Of a DNA stretch of 64,000 nt, positions 50,493-60,711 are shown piece by piece. Source of the stretch: an uncultured Clostridia bacterium (GTDB lineage Bacteria > Bacillota > Clostridia > TANB77 > CAG-508); contig CAKOTZ010000001.1 of NCBI GenBank assembly GCA_934120395.1, positions 117,723 through 181,722 of the forward strand. The letters are read 5' to 3'. Under the pieces are notes generated by a model that worked only from the letters and a program-made list of their open reading frames with translations, was not told the DNA's origin and ran no database searches. Each line of letters begins with the position of its first letter. Position 1 is the stretch's first letter. Position numbers and translations under genes: made by a program.

Positions 50493-51176
50493 ATGTTTGA
50501 AAGTATTTTTACACAAAGTAGTACGTCTACATTATCTATTTCAGATGCAGTTATATGTATAGTAGCATCACTAATCTTGGGGCTAATAATAGCATATACC
50601 CATAAAAAAACATCAAAATATACAAAGAATTTTTTAATAGCACTTACTGTAATGCCTTTGTTGGTTCAAGTAGTAATAATGATGGTAAATGGAAATTTAG
50701 GAACATCTATAGCAGTATTAGGAGCATTTAGTTTGGTAAAATTTAGAAGCGTACCAGGAAATTCAAAAGAAATTATGAGCATCTTTTGGGCAATGGCAAT
50801 AGGATTGGCTGTTGGAATGGGGCAAATTGTATTTGCAACAGTTATAACCATTGTAATTGCAGTAGTTTTAATAATTATGAACAAAATAAAATGGGGTGAA
50901 GCTGACGATACCCAGAAAAAGCTAAAAATTCAAATTCCAGAGGATTTGGATTATGAAGAAGTGTTCCAAGATATATTTGAAAAAAACACAAAAACTTTTT
51001 GTTTACAAAGAGCTAGAACAACAAGCATGGGGAGCTTATATGAATTAACATATAGTGTAGAACTTAAAGCTAGTGTAAGCGAAAAAGCATTTATTGATGA
51101 ATTAAGATGTAGAAATGGAAATTTGGGAATACAATTATCTAGAAATTTTGAAGAAAAGGAAAATTATAATTTATAG
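50493..51176 (+). CDS. DUF4956 membrane protein
   Basis: A 227-residue protein with four or so membrane helices (about residues 20-135) and a soluble C-terminal domain (LKIQIPEDLDYEEVFQDIFE...). The central AVLGAFSLVKFRSVPGNSKE is characteristic of DUF4956, which is repeatedly found beside VTC genes and is thought to be the membrane partner of the polymerase. It lies between the VTC gene and a surface protein gene. Confidence 0.85.
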   Translation: MFESIFTQSSTSTLSISDAVICIVASLILGLIIAYTHKKTSKYTKNFLIALTVMPLLVQVVIMMVNGNLGTSIAVLGAFSLVKFRSVPGNSKEIMSIFWAMAIGLAVGMGQIVFATVITIVIAVVLIIMNKIKWGEADDTQKKLKIQIPEDLDYEEVFQDIFEKNTKTFCLQRARTTSMGSLYELTYSVELKASVSEKAFIDELRCRNGNLGIQLSRNFEEKENYNL

Positions 51177-51189
51177 AGGAGTGTAAATA

Positions 51190-53001
51190 ATGAGTAAAAC
51201 TAGTAAACAAATATTATTAATTATAGTATTGATTTGTATTTTGGCTTTATTTATATTCTTGTATATAAATAAAGGGACAACAAATAAGATAAGTGAATTT
51301 AAGGGGAATAGCGATGCCTTAGAAGTAAGTTCTACAGAACTAGAAATAAGCTATGATTCAAGTGATGAGGATAACAGTTGGGATACAGCAAATACAACAT
51401 ATATTAATTTGAGTGATTCAGCAACTAATGTAAATGGTGAAGGTGTAAGCGTGCAGGATAATATAATTACAATTAATAAGGCAGGAACTTATTATCTTAA
51501 AGGACAATTAAGCAATGGAAGCATTGTAATAGATACTAGCAAAAATGATGAAGTACATTTAATATTTGATGGTGTTAGTATCTCTTCGAATGAAACAAGC
51601 GCAATATATGGAAAAAAAGCTAAAAAAATAATTATTACCTTAGCTGAAAATAGCACTAATTACATTGAAGATGCAAGTACAAGAACTCAAACAGAAGACA
51701 ATGAAGATTTAAATGGTGCAATTTATAGTAAAAGTGATTTAAGTATAAATGGCATCGGAACATTAAGAGTAAAAGCAAATTATGAAGACGGAATTGTAAG
51801 CAAAGATGGATTAAAAATTGTTAGTGGAAATATTCAAGTGGATTCAAATGCTGATGGAATAAGAGGAAAAGATTACGTTGTAATAAAAGATGGAAATATA
51901 ACAGTAAAATCCGTTACTGATGGAATTAAGTCAAACAACGATACAGATGAAAGTTTAGGTTATATTTGCATTGAAGGAGGAAATATACAAATTGAAAGCG
52001 GAGAAGATGGAATACAAGCAGAAACAATTCTTCAAATTGAAAATGCAAATATAAATGTAACAACAGCAGGAGGAAGTACAAATAGTACAAAATCAAATAA
52101 ACAACCAGAAATGAAAGGGAAAATGAAAACAAATTCACAAACTGAAATAACTCAAACAGCAGAGACAGATGAAAAGAGTCAAAAAGCTATAAAAGCAGGA
52201 AAAGAAATTAATATAAAAAGTGGCAATTTTAGCATAGATTCAATTGACGACGCAATTCATTCAAACGGAAATATAACTATTAGTGGAGGAACAATACAAA
52301 TTAAAGCTGGAGATGATGCAATTCATGCAGATGATAGAATTAAAATAGCAGGAGGAGAAACAACAATAGATACATGTTATGAGGGAATTGAAGCCTCTTA
52401 TATACAAATAGATGATGGAAAAATTACTTTAAGTGCAAGTGACGATGGGATAAATATAAGTTCTGGCAAATCAGAAGATAGTCAAGAAGAATTTGGACCA
52501 AGTGCAAAAGCAAATATAGATGCTAACTTGAAATTAATTATAAATGGAGGAGAAATTCAAGTATCTGCACAAGGTGACGGTTTAGACTCTAACGGTTCAA
52601 TATATATAAATGGTGGATATATAATGGTAAATGGTTCAATATCAAATAGAAATGGAAGCTTAGATTATGATGGTGAATGTATAGTAACAGGAGGAACATT
52701 AATTGCAGTAGGTAGTTCAGGAATGTTACAAACTCCGGGTAACAATTCAACTCAGTACTCAATATCAGCAATAGTAAATGGTACCGCTGGAGAGAAAGTA
52801 ACGTTGACAGATAGTGATGGAACAGAAATACTAACATTTACACCAAGCAAAAATTATCAGTCAATTGTAATATCCTCAGATGCATTAAAAAATGAAAGTG
52901 AATATACTTTAAAAACAAAAAATACAAGCTTAGCAACAGTAACTATAAGTGACATTGTTACAAGTGTAGAAAATATAAACAAGCAAAAACAAATGTTCTA
53001 A
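51190..53001 (+). CDS. Cthe_2159-like carbohydrate-binding beta-helix surface protein
   Basis: A 603-residue exported protein: one N-terminal membrane or signal helix (about 7-25), then a right-handed beta-helix built of repeats of the type SGNIQVDSNADGI, DGNITVKSVTDGI, GGNIQIESGEDGI, GGTIQIKAGDDAI and GGEIQVSAQGDGL, rich in DG/DA turns that may bind Ca2+. This matches the Cthe_2159 family of polysaccharide-binding proteins. It ends the VTC-DUF4956 cluster. A link between polyphosphate and surface display is conserved in Clostridia but not understood. Confidence 0.85.
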   Translation: MSKTSKQILLIIVLICILALFIFLYINKGTTNKISEFKGNSDALEVSSTELEISYDSSDEDNSWDTANTTYINLSDSATNVNGEGVSVQDNIITINKAGTYYLKGQLSNGSIVIDTSKNDEVHLIFDGVSISSNETSAIYGKKAKKIIITLAENSTNYIEDASTRTQTEDNEDLNGAIYSKSDLSINGIGTLRVKANYEDGIVSKDGLKIVSGNIQVDSNADGIRGKDYVVIKDGNITVKSVTDGIKSNNDTDESLGYICIEGGNIQIESGEDGIQAETILQIENANINVTTAGGSTNSTKSNKQPEMKGKMKTNSQTEITQTAETDEKSQKAIKAGKEINIKSGNFSIDSIDDAIHSNGNITISGGTIQIKAGDDAIHADDRIKIAGGETTIDTCYEGIEASYIQIDDGKITLSASDDGINISSGKSEDSQEEFGPSAKANIDANLKLIINGGEIQVSAQGDGLDSNGSIYINGGYIMVNGSISNRNGSLDYDGECIVTGGTLIAVGSSGMLQTPGNNSTQYSISAIVNGTAGEKVTLTDSDGTEILTFTPSKNYQSIVISSDALKNESEYTLKTKNTSLATVTISDIVTSVENINKQKQMF

Positions 53002-53007
53002 CACTGG

Positions 53008-53036
53008 TTGACAAATTGCGATAAAGATTATATAAT
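53008..53036 (+). promoter_or_regulatory. rplI-dnaB promoter
   Basis: TTGACA (53008-53013), 17 bp, TATAAT (53031-53036): consensus. Confidence 0.85.
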
Positions 53037-53075
53037 TTATCAGGGAAAAAAGAGAAGAACTGAGGAGGAGTATAA

Positions 53076-53522
53076 ATGAAAGTAATCTTATTAGCGGATA
53101 TAAAGGGTGTAGGAAAAAAAGATGAAGTTATAAATGCTAGCGACGGATATGTTAGAAATTATTTATTTCCTAAAAAGTTAGCTGTAGCAGCCGATTCGGG
53201 CAATATGGGGCGCTTAAAATCAAAACAAGATGCGCAAGCACATAAAAAAGCTTTAGAGAAAGAAAATGCACAAGAAATTGCAAAAAAATTAGAAGCAATT
53301 GAGTTAAAACTAAAAGTAAAAGCAGGAGAAAATGGTAAAATATTTGGTGGTGTAACGAGCAAAGAAATTGCAGAAAGGCTTAAAGAAGAATACAAAATAG
53401 ATATAGATAAGAAAAAAATAATACTAAAAGAAACAATAAAAAATATCGGTATTTTTAATATTGAAATAAAGCTATATGAAGGTGTAAATGCAAAGCTAAA
53501 AGTTGTAATAGAAGAACAATAA
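53076..53522 (+). CDS. rplI: Large-subunit ribosomal protein bL9
   Basis: A 148-residue ribosomal protein. The N-terminal domain has KGVGKKDEVINASDGYVRNY followed by LFPKKLAVAA, then the long connecting helix and a C-terminal domain (GENGKIFGGVTSKEIAERLK). GAGGAG lies before the ATG. It is the first gene of an rplI-dnaB-tilS operon. Confidence 0.97.
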   Translation: MKVILLADIKGVGKKDEVINASDGYVRNYLFPKKLAVAADSGNMGRLKSKQDAQAHKKALEKENAQEIAKKLEAIELKLKVKAGENGKIFGGVTSKEIAERLKEEYKIDIDKKKIILKETIKNIGIFNIEIKLYEGVNAKLKVVIEEQ

Positions 53523-53538
53523 TAAGGAGTAATTAAGT

Positions 53539-54876
53539 ATGGAAATAGGTAAAATACCACCAAATGATATTGAAGCAGAGCAAGCAATTTTAGGTAGTAT
53601 GCTTACAGATAAAGATGCTGTTATTTCAGCACTTGAAGTATTAAAAGCAAATGATTTTTATAGAGAAGATAATAAGGCAATATATGAGGCAATTACAAGT
53701 TTGTATAATAGAGCAGAGCCAATTGACATTATAACAGTAAAATCAGAATTAGTTTCTACAGGAAAATTTGAAACAGTTGGTGGATTAGAATATCTAGCTA
53801 TTTTGCCTGATAAAGTACCTACATCTGCCAATGTTGAACAATATATAAAAATTGTTGAAGAGAAGGCCTTATTAAGAAATTTAATAAAAACAGCAAACGA
53901 GATTATTAATTTAGGCTATAGTCAAACAGAAGAAGTAGACGATATAATGGATATGGCGGAAAAAAAGATATTTGATATTTTAAAGCAAAAAAATCAAACA
54001 GGATTTACACCAATTAAAGATGTATTAGTAGAAACATTTGCACAAATTGAAAGACTATACAATAAAAGTGATGTTATAACAGGAATTCCAACAGGGTTTA
54101 TGGAGTTGGATTATAAAACAGCAGGTTTGCACAATTCAGATTTAGTATTGGTAGCTGCTAGACCAGCTATGGGTAAATCAGCTTTTGTAATTAATATTGC
54201 TGCAAATGCTGCAATTAGGTCAAATGTACCAGTAGTAATATTTAACTTGGAAATGTCAAAAGAGCAAGTTGCAAATAGAATTCTTTGTAGTGAAGCTATG
54301 GTAGATAGTAATAAAGTAAGAACCGGAAAAATAGAAGAGGATGATTGGACAAAACTTGCAAGTGCATTAGGGCCTATTTCGGAAGCTCCAATATATATTG
54401 ATGATACACCAGGAATTTCTATTATGGAAATAAGGGCAAAATGTAGAAAACTTAAATTAGAAAAGAATATTGGTTTAGTAATAATTGATTATTTGCAATT
54501 AGTTTCTGCAAGTGGTAAGAAAAACAGTAGTCGTGAACAAGAAATATCAGAAATAAGTAGATCATTAAAAATATTGGCAAAAGAACTGAATGTTCCTGTA
54601 ATTGCTTTATCACAATTGTCAAGAGCACCAGAACAAAGAAAAGACGACCATAGACCAATATTATCAGATTTAAGAGAATCTGGAGCTATAGAGCAGGATG
54701 CTGATATTGTTATGTTCTTGTATAGAGATGATTACTATAATGAAAATAGTGAAGAAAAGAACATAGCAGAAGTAATACTAGCAAAACATAGAGGTGGTTC
54801 AACAGGTACTGTTAAATTGGCGTGGTTAGGTGACTATACTAAATTTGCAAATTTAGAAAGAAGGTATCAAGATTGA
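53539..54876 (+). CDS. dnaB: Replicative DNA helicase
   Basis: A 445-residue hexameric helicase. The N-terminal domain starts KIPPNDIEAEQAILGSMLTD. The RecA-like domain has Walker A ARPAMGKSAFVINIAANAA, Walker B VIIDYLQLVSASG, and motifs VIALSQLSRAPEQRKDDHRP and LRESGAIEQDADIVMFLYR. Its TGA overlaps the TTG start of tilS by 2 nt, so the two are translationally coupled. Confidence 0.97.
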   Translation: MEIGKIPPNDIEAEQAILGSMLTDKDAVISALEVLKANDFYREDNKAIYEAITSLYNRAEPIDIITVKSELVSTGKFETVGGLEYLAILPDKVPTSANVEQYIKIVEEKALLRNLIKTANEIINLGYSQTEEVDDIMDMAEKKIFDILKQKNQTGFTPIKDVLVETFAQIERLYNKSDVITGIPTGFMELDYKTAGLHNSDLVLVAARPAMGKSAFVINIAANAAIRSNVPVVIFNLEMSKEQVANRILCSEAMVDSNKVRTGKIEEDDWTKLASALGPISEAPIYIDDTPGISIMEIRAKCRKLKLEKNIGLVIIDYLQLVSASGKKNSSREQEISEISRSLKILAKELNVPVIALSQLSRAPEQRKDDHRPILSDLRESGAIEQDADIVMFLYRDDYYNENSEEKNIAEVILAKHRGGSTGTVKLAWLGDYTKFANLERRYQD

Positions 54877-55869
54877 TTGAAAAAGTAAGAGATACCATAC
54901 GAAAATATGAATTGATAGAAAAAAAAGACAAAATCGTAATTCGGTGTTTCAGGGGGACCAGATTCTATGTGCCTTTTAAATATTTTGCAAAAGCTGAAAA
55001 ATGATTTAGATTTTGAAATAGTAATTGCACATATAAACCATGGACTTAGAGAAAAAGCAATAGATGATGAGAATTTTGTGAAAAATTATGCAGAACTTAA
55101 TCAAATTCCAATATATATAAAAAGAGCAAAAGTAGGCGAAATAGCAAAAAGTCAAAATAAAGGACTAGAGGAAACAGGAAGGCAAGTAAGGTATGATTTT
55201 TTTGAAGAAGTTGCAAAAGAAATTGGTGCTTCTAAAATAGCTATCGCACATAATAGTAACGATAATGTAGAAACAATTTTTATGAATGTGCTACGTGGAA
55301 GCGGAATTAATGGCTTGAGGGGGATTGAACCCATAAGAAATAAGCGATATATTAGACCATTAATAGAGTGTTCAAGAGAAGAAATAGAGTATTACTGTGA
55401 AAAAAATGAATTAAATCCAAGAATAGACGAAACAAACAAAGAAAATAACTATACTAGGAATAAAATACGAAATATCTGTATACCATATTTAAAACAAGAA
55501 TTTAATCCAAACATAATAAAGAGTATAAATCGATTAGCGGAAACTGCCAGAGAAGAATCAAAATTTATTGAAGAAATTGTAGAAAAAAGATACCAAGAAC
55601 TTTTGATAAAAGAAGATAATAGAAAAGAGATAATATTAAATTTAAAAGAATTTAATAAACTTCCTTTAGTTATAAAAAGAAGAATGGTTATATATATTAT
55701 TTATAAATTGTGTGGAAGTACTAGGGGTATACAGAAAATACATATAGATGATATCATAAAGATGTGTGAAAATAATATTGGGAACAAGTATTTAACACCT
55801 CAAAAAGGCATAAAAGCAATGTTGAAAAATAAAAAAATTTATTTTCAGTTAGAAACTAACCTTCCGTAA
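54873..55869 (+). CDS. tilS: tRNA(Ile)-lysidine synthetase with one CGGT recoding site
   Basis: Read with CGGT at 54942-54945 as glycine, the gene encodes 331 residues from TTG 54873. The PP-loop ATPase motif KIVIGVSGGPDSMCLL (recoded Gly24) is followed by HINHGLREKAIDDENFVKNY and KIAIAHNSNDNVETIFMNVL, and by RPLIECSREEIEYYC. TilS converts C34 of the CAU-anticodon tRNA-Ile to lysidine so it reads AUA, a very common codon in this genome, so the gene should be essential. At 331 residues it lacks the C-terminal TilS domain of longer homologues. No hpt gene lies between it and ftsH. Confidence 0.93.
54942..54945 (+). other. CGGT recoding site (Gly24 of TilS)
   Basis: The reading is atc-gta-att-C-ggt-gtt-tca-ggg-gga. 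Reading CGGT as glycine gives VIGVSGGPDS, the PP-loop. Without it no TilS active site can be made unless translation starts after the motif. Confidence 0.87.
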
Positions 55870-55920
55870 GAATACATTGATATGAGTAGGGTTACGGCTG
55901 AAAATCTTTCTGAAAAGTTA

Positions 55921-55949
55921 TTGCATTAGAAAAAAAAGTATGCTATATT
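55921..55949 (+). promoter_or_regulatory. ftsH promoter
   Basis: TTGCAT (55921-55926), 17 bp, TATATT (55944-55949), about 80 bp before the TTG start. Confidence 0.6.
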
Positions 55950-56029
55950 CTAATTTGTTGAAAGACTATTTTCAATAAAAATAAAAAATAACGAAAAGTA
56001 TATAAAAGTAAAAACAAGGAGGAATATAT

Positions 56030-57829
56030 TTGAAAAACGGATTAAAAACATTAGCTATGTGGCTAATAATAGGAATCATTTTTATGGTACTAATAGTATC
56101 TATTATTGACAACGGTGATACAAAAATGAGCTATTCAGACTTATTAATGAAGATTGAAAGCGGTGAGGTATCAGGGATTGAAGTAGCTGCAGATGGTAAA
56201 AAAGCATTAGTAACGTTAAAAGGTGTAAATACTCAAAAAGAAGTAAATATTCCAAATATGGAAAGTTTTATGAATTATGCGCAAGAAGGTTTAGCAGCTG
56301 GAAACTATACTTTAACAGAAAAATCACAGTCTTTTGCTATAACACTACTTAGCTTATTGTCTCCATTTGGAATTTTAATTATTTTCTTATTATTCTGGTT
56401 TTTAATGATGAATAATCAGCAAGGTGGAAATAAAACAATGTCTTTTGGAAAAAGTAAGGCTAGATTAATTGGAAATACAGATAAGAACAAAGTGACATTT
56501 GAAGATGTAGCAGGTGTAGATGAAGAAAAAGAAGAATTACAAGAAATAGTAGAATTTTTAAAGGCACCAAGGAAGTTTACAGATATGGGAGCAAGAATAC
56601 CAAAAGGTGTTTTGTTAGTAGGACACCCTGGAACAGGTAAAACATTACTTGCAAAAGCAGTAGCAGGAGAGGCAGGAGTTCCATTCTTTATTATAAGTGG
56701 TTCAGACTTTGTAGAAATGTTTGTTGGTGTTGGTGCATCAAGAGTTAGAGATTTATTTGAACAAGCTAAGAAAAATGCTCCATGTATAATTTTTATAGAT
56801 GAAATTGATGCTGTTGGACGTCAAAGAGGAGCTGGACTTGGTGGAGGACATGATGAAAGAGAACAAACATTAAATCAACTTTTGGTTGAAATGGATGGAT
56901 TTGCAGCAAATGAAGGGGTTATTGTTTTAGCAGCAACTAACAGACCAGACGTATTAGATAAAGCATTATTAAGACCAGGAAGATTTGACAGACAAATTGT
57001 TGTATCTGCACCAGATGTTAAAGCAAGAGAACAAATATTAGAAGTACACGCGAGAAAAAAGAAATTAGGAGAAGATATAGACCTAAAAACTATTGCGAAA
57101 AATACTGCTGGTTTTTCAGGTGCCGACCTAGAAAATGTGTTAAATGAAGCAGCATTGCTTGCAGCTAGAAGAAACAAAGAAAGAATAGAAATGAAAGAAA
57201 TAGAAGATGCTATGATAAAAGTTACAATGGGACCTGAAAAGAAGACTAGAGTAAGAAGCGATAAGGAACAAAAATTAGTAGCTTATCATGAAGCTGGTCA
57301 CGCAGTTGTTAGTAGATTTTTACCAACACAAGATCCAGTACATCAAATTTCTATTGTACCAAGGGGAATGGCTGGAGGATATACAATGTATCGTCCTACT
57401 GAAGATAAATCATTTATGTCTAAAACAGAAATGGAAGAAACCATCGTGTCTATGTTAGGCGGTAGAGCAGCAGAACAATTGATATTAAATGATGTATCAA
57501 CAGGAGCAAGTAACGATATTGAAAGAGCAACTAAGATAGCACGTGAAATGGTAACTAAATATGGCATGAGTGAAAGATTGGGAACTATAATGTTTGGTTC
57601 TGGCCAAGAAGAAGTATTTTTAGGTAGAGATATAGCGCAACAAAGAGATTACAGCGAAGAAACAGCAAATATTATAGACGAAGAAGTTAAGAAAATCATT
57701 GATAAAGGTTATGCAACAGCATTACATTTATTAAATGAAAATGTAGATAAACTACACGTTGTAGCTAGTATATTATTGGAAAAAGAAAAAATTGACGGAG
57801 AAGAATTTGAAGCAATTTTTAATGGATAA
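56030..57829 (+). CDS. ftsH: ATP-dependent zinc metalloprotease FtsH
   Basis: A 599-residue membrane protease. Two membrane helices (about 6-24 and 103-125) flank the external domain. The AAA domain has Walker [20 protein letters not shown], Walker [19 protein letters not shown], and the second region of homology [19 protein letters not shown]. The protease domain has zinc motif HEAGH (residue about 420) and the third ligand Asp downstream. TTG 56030 behind GGAGG is the start. The tilS-ftsH order is conserved in Firmicutes. It is intact with no CGG codon. Confidence 0.97.
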   Translation: MKNGLKTLAMWLIIGIIFMVLIVSIIDNGDTKMSYSDLLMKIESGEVSGIEVAADGKKALVTLKGVNTQKEVNIPNMESFMNYAQEGLAAGNYTLTEKSQSFAITLLSLLSPFGILIIFLLFWFLMMNNQQGGNKTMSFGKSKARLIGNTDKNKVTFEDVAGVDEEKEELQEIVEFLKAPRKFTDMGARIPKGVLLVGHPGTGKTLLAKAVAGEAGVPFFIISGSDFVEMFVGVGASRVRDLFEQAKKNAPCIIFIDEIDAVGRQRGAGLGGGHDEREQTLNQLLVEMDGFAANEGVIVLAATNRPDVLDKALLRPGRFDRQIVVSAPDVKAREQILEVHARKKKLGEDIDLKTIAKNTAGFSGADLENVLNEAALLAARRNKERIEMKEIEDAMIKVTMGPEKKTRVRSDKEQKLVAYHEAGHAVVSRFLPTQDPVHQISIVPRGMAGGYTMYRPTEDKSFMSKTEMEETIVSMLGGRAAEQLILNDVSTGASNDIERATKIAREMVTKYGMSERLGTIMFGSGQEEVFLGRDIAQQRDYSEETANIIDEEVKKIIDKGYATALHLLNENVDKLHVVASILLEKEKIDGEEFEAIFNG

Positions 57830-57842
57830 ATTAAGAATAAGT

Positions 57843-57873
57843 AAAAAATGTATCTTTAGGGATACATTTTTTT
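57843..57873 (+). terminator. Terminator of ftsH
   Basis: AAAAAATGTATC / GATACATTTTTT, 12-bp stem with a 6-nt loop and further T residues. Confidence 0.9.
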
Positions 57874-57932
57874 TGCTTTATTGAAACTTTTTAAAGCTAT
57901 ATATGGTATTATAGGCGTAAGGGGGAAGATAC

Positions 57933-58427
57933 ATGTATTCTAGCTACCAAACAAAAAATGAATATATAGAACAAATAATAGAAAAATATGCAGATATGGT
58001 ATATAGATTAGCCTTATCACGAACACGTAATATTGAAAATAGTCAAGATGTTTTTCAAGAGGTATTTTACAGATTAAGTAAAAAAATGCCAGAATTTAAA
58101 AGCGAAGAACATACAAAGGCTTGGTTAATACGAGTTACAATTAATTGTAGCAAAACATTACTAGGAAGTAAATGGAATACGAAAATAGAAACTTTAGAAG
58201 AAAATATGTGCATAGAAGAGCCAGAAGTCAAAGAAATATTGGAAGAAGTATTGGAACTTCCACAGAAATATCGTACGGTAATTCATTTATATTATTATGA
58301 GGATTTGACAATAAAAGAAATTGCAAAGGTTTTAAGAACAAATGAAAATACAGTAAAAACATGGCTGGCAAGAGCAAGAAATAAACTTAAACATAAAATG
58401 GAAGGAGGTATAGAAAATGACAAATAA
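57933..58427 (+). CDS. ECF-type RNA polymerase sigma factor
   Basis: A 164-residue sigma factor with only regions 2 and 4. Region 2: YRLALSRTRNIENSQDVFQE and VFYRLSKKMPEFKSEEHTKA. Region 4: LPQKYRTVIHLYYYEDLTIKEIAKVLRTNENTVKTWLARARNKLK, a helix-turn-helix. Its end overlaps the next gene by 11 bp; that protein is membrane-anchored and may serve as its anti-sigma partner or output. GGGGGAAG precedes the ATG. Confidence 0.92.
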   Translation: MYSSYQTKNEYIEQIIEKYADMVYRLALSRTRNIENSQDVFQEVFYRLSKKMPEFKSEEHTKAWLIRVTINCSKTLLGSKWNTKIETLEENMCIEEPEVKEILEEVLELPQKYRTVIHLYYYEDLTIKEIAKVLRTNENTVKTWLARARNKLKHKMEGGIENDK

Positions 58428-60321
58428 AGAAAAATATAAAATAGCAATGGATCATGTAAAGGCAAGTAATCAATTAAAAAATAAAGCTATGCAAAGAATC
58501 AAAAACAAAAATAGTAGAAAATTAATAAAACTTATTCCTAAATGTGCAATAGCTTTTTTGTTAGTTGTATCTATTGTTTGGATTACTAATGAAAATAAGA
58601 ATGTACCAATACAATATGAAAATAGTATGGAGATAGCCAAAAAAATAGATTTACCAACTATAGGAAGTAGTGAAAATCTAGAGAGAATATTGAAAGTATA
58701 TACAATGCAACATACTAATATATTAGAGTCTAATAAAAGTGGCGATGTAGAAGATTCAACAACAAAAGAAAATTATTCTAGAACAAATAATCAGGTAGAA
58801 AATGTAGAAGAAGGTGACATTGTAACAACAGATGGTAAATTTATTTACCGCTTGGATGAAAAAGAAATAACCATAGTTGATGTACAAAATCCAGAACAAA
58901 TGAAAAATGTTGCAACAATTTCATTAGAAGATAGTAATAATGAAGAGCTATATTTAAGTGAAATGTATATAAAAGATAATAAATTAATAGTTATTGCCGA
59001 AAAAAATGCTATATATACAGAAATTGTAGATACAGATGGAAATACAAGCAAAACAATGAACAATTGCCAAAATTCAACTTTAATAATCATATACAATGTA
59101 GAAAACAAAAATAATATTAAAAAAGAAAGAGAAGTTGAAGTAGATGGATTTTATATATCATCTAGATTAGTAGATAACAATTTTTATTTAATAGCAAGTC
59201 AACGTGTGTTTTATAATAATACAAAAAATCTAGAAGAGTGCAGACCTTCATATAAAGACAGTACTATATCAGGTGATAAGATATATAAGTCATATAATGA
59301 TATTTATTATTTTCCTGAAAATATAAGCAATTGTTATTCAAATGTTGTATCATTAGATATATTTAAAAATGAACAAGCTCAAGTATATAGTTTTTTGGGT
59401 GCTGGAGAAAAAATATATATGAACAGAGAGAACCTATATATTACACATGCAAAATATGGAAATACAGAAAATATGAACGAACAATGCACAGAAATATACA
59501 AAATTAAGTTAAACAATCAAGAGTTGCAATATGGAGGTGTTGCAATCGTGAAAGGAACTATTATAAACCAATTTGCTATGGATGATAGCAATGGATATTT
59601 CAAGATAGCTACAACAAGTTGGTTAGATGAAAAAGAAAGAAGTAATAATTTATATATTTTTGATAAAGAATTGCATCAAGTAGGGCAATTAGAAAACCTA
59701 GCAGAAGGAGAAAGTATTTATTCGGTACGTTTTATGCAAAATAGAGTGTATCTTGTAACATACAAAACAATGGACCCATTATTCGTAATTGATTTAACAG
59801 AACCAACAGAGCCAAAGGTGCTAGGTGAGCTGAAAATACAAGGTGTGAGTCAATATTTACATCCTTATGATGAAAATCATCTAATTGGAATTGGAAAGAA
59901 TACAATTGAGAAAAATGGAAATGCAATAGAAAAAGGAATGAAAATATCGCTATTTGATGTAACAGATGTAACAAATCCGGTAGAACAATATAGCGTTAAT
60001 ATAGGAGAGAGTGGAACTTTTTCAGAAATTTTATACAATCACAAAGTATTTTGCTATTACAAAGATAAAAATATTGTAGCTATTCCAATTAGTATTATAG
60101 AAAAGGGAAAATATACTTTTGAAGGAGCAATATTCTATCAAATAGATTTAGAAAATGGAATTATAGAGAAGGGTAGAATTGCGGATAATAGAAGAAAAGA
60201 TTATAAAAATCGTATAGATAGAATAATTTTTATAGAAAATAATTTTTATACAATTTCAAGAAGCACAATTAATGCTGTAAACATTGATAATTTAAATAAA
60301 ATAAGTAGCATCTCAAAATAG
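58417..60321 (+). CDS. Membrane-anchored beta-propeller protein coupled to the sigma factor
   Basis: A 634-residue protein: a short cytoplasmic N-terminus with a Lys-rich stretch, one membrane helix (about residues 36-52), and a large extracellular beta-propeller (PF09826-like; NVEEGDIVTTDGKFIYRLDE, then repeats such as DNKLIVIAEKN, MDDSNGYFKIATTSWLDEKE, and GESIYSVRFMQNRVYLVTY, DPLFVIDLTEP). In Clostridia these genes directly follow ECF sigma genes. The topology would allow extracellular sensing with a cytoplasmic sigma-binding tail, but no zinc anti-sigma motif was seen. Confidence 0.82.
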   Translation: MTNKEKYKIAMDHVKASNQLKNKAMQRIKNKNSRKLIKLIPKCAIAFLLVVSIVWITNENKNVPIQYENSMEIAKKIDLPTIGSSENLERILKVYTMQHTNILESNKSGDVEDSTTKENYSRTNNQVENVEEGDIVTTDGKFIYRLDEKEITIVDVQNPEQMKNVATISLEDSNNEELYLSEMYIKDNKLIVIAEKNAIYTEIVDTDGNTSKTMNNCQNSTLIIIYNVENKNNIKKEREVEVDGFYISSRLVDNNFYLIASQRVFYNNTKNLEECRPSYKDSTISGDKIYKSYNDIYYFPENISNCYSNVVSLDIFKNEQAQVYSFLGAGEKIYMNRENLYITHAKYGNTENMNEQCTEIYKIKLNNQELQYGGVAIVKGTIINQFAMDDSNGYFKIATTSWLDEKERSNNLYIFDKELHQVGQLENLAEGESIYSVRFMQNRVYLVTYKTMDPLFVIDLTEPTEPKVLGELKIQGVSQYLHPYDENHLIGIGKNTIEKNGNAIEKGMKISLFDVTDVTNPVEQYSVNIGESGTFSEILYNHKVFCYYKDKNIVAIPISIIEKGKYTFEGAIFYQIDLENGIIEKGRIADNRRKDYKNRIDRIIFIENNFYTISRSTINAVNIDNLNKISSISK

Positions 60322-60335
60322 GAGATGCTACTTAT
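60301..60335. terminator. Bidirectional terminator
   Basis: ATAAGTAGCATCTC / GAGATGCTACTTAT, 14-bp stem between convergent genes. The beta-propeller stop codon lies in the loop. Confidence 0.88.
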
Positions 60336-60336
60336 T

Positions 60337-60567
60337 TTATTCAACAACACGACGTTCAGATTTGCTATCAGATTTGCACATTTTTTCATATTCCTTACAA
60401 CGAATTTTATATTCCATTTGACTAGTTAGGTAACGGTAGTACATAAAAGCTTGTTCATATTGCAACATGGGATTTAACATAGGGTCTTGATAATAATGTT
60501 CTTTTGAATTCATATCAAAATTATTATATGGTGGGAATGCCCCATAATCTGTTGTGTTTTTATCCAT
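60337..60567 (-). CDS. Small Tyr/Met/Asp-rich hypothetical protein
   Basis: A 76-residue soluble protein: MDKNTTDYGAFPPYNNFDMN, then a helical part (LQYEQAFMYYRYLTSQMEYK) and a charged tail with two cysteines. No signal peptide or membrane helix. A strong AAGGAGGAG ribosome site and a shared terminator support a real gene. The composition resembles small spore-coat-associated proteins, but this is only a resemblance. Confidence 0.62.
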   Translation of the reverse strand: MDKNTTDYGAFPPYNNFDMNSKEHYYQDPMLNPMLQYEQAFMYYRYLTSQMEYKIRCKEYEKMCKSDSKSERRVVE

Positions 60568-60711
60568 CCTAAATCAACTCCTCCTTAAATAATATGAATA
60601 TGTTAGGAAAATAATACTAAAATTTATTCAAGTACATCAAAATGATTTGCTCGTTCATTTCGTTGTCAAACAAAAGAAATTATTATATAATAGGCACAAG
60701 GGGGGAAGAAA

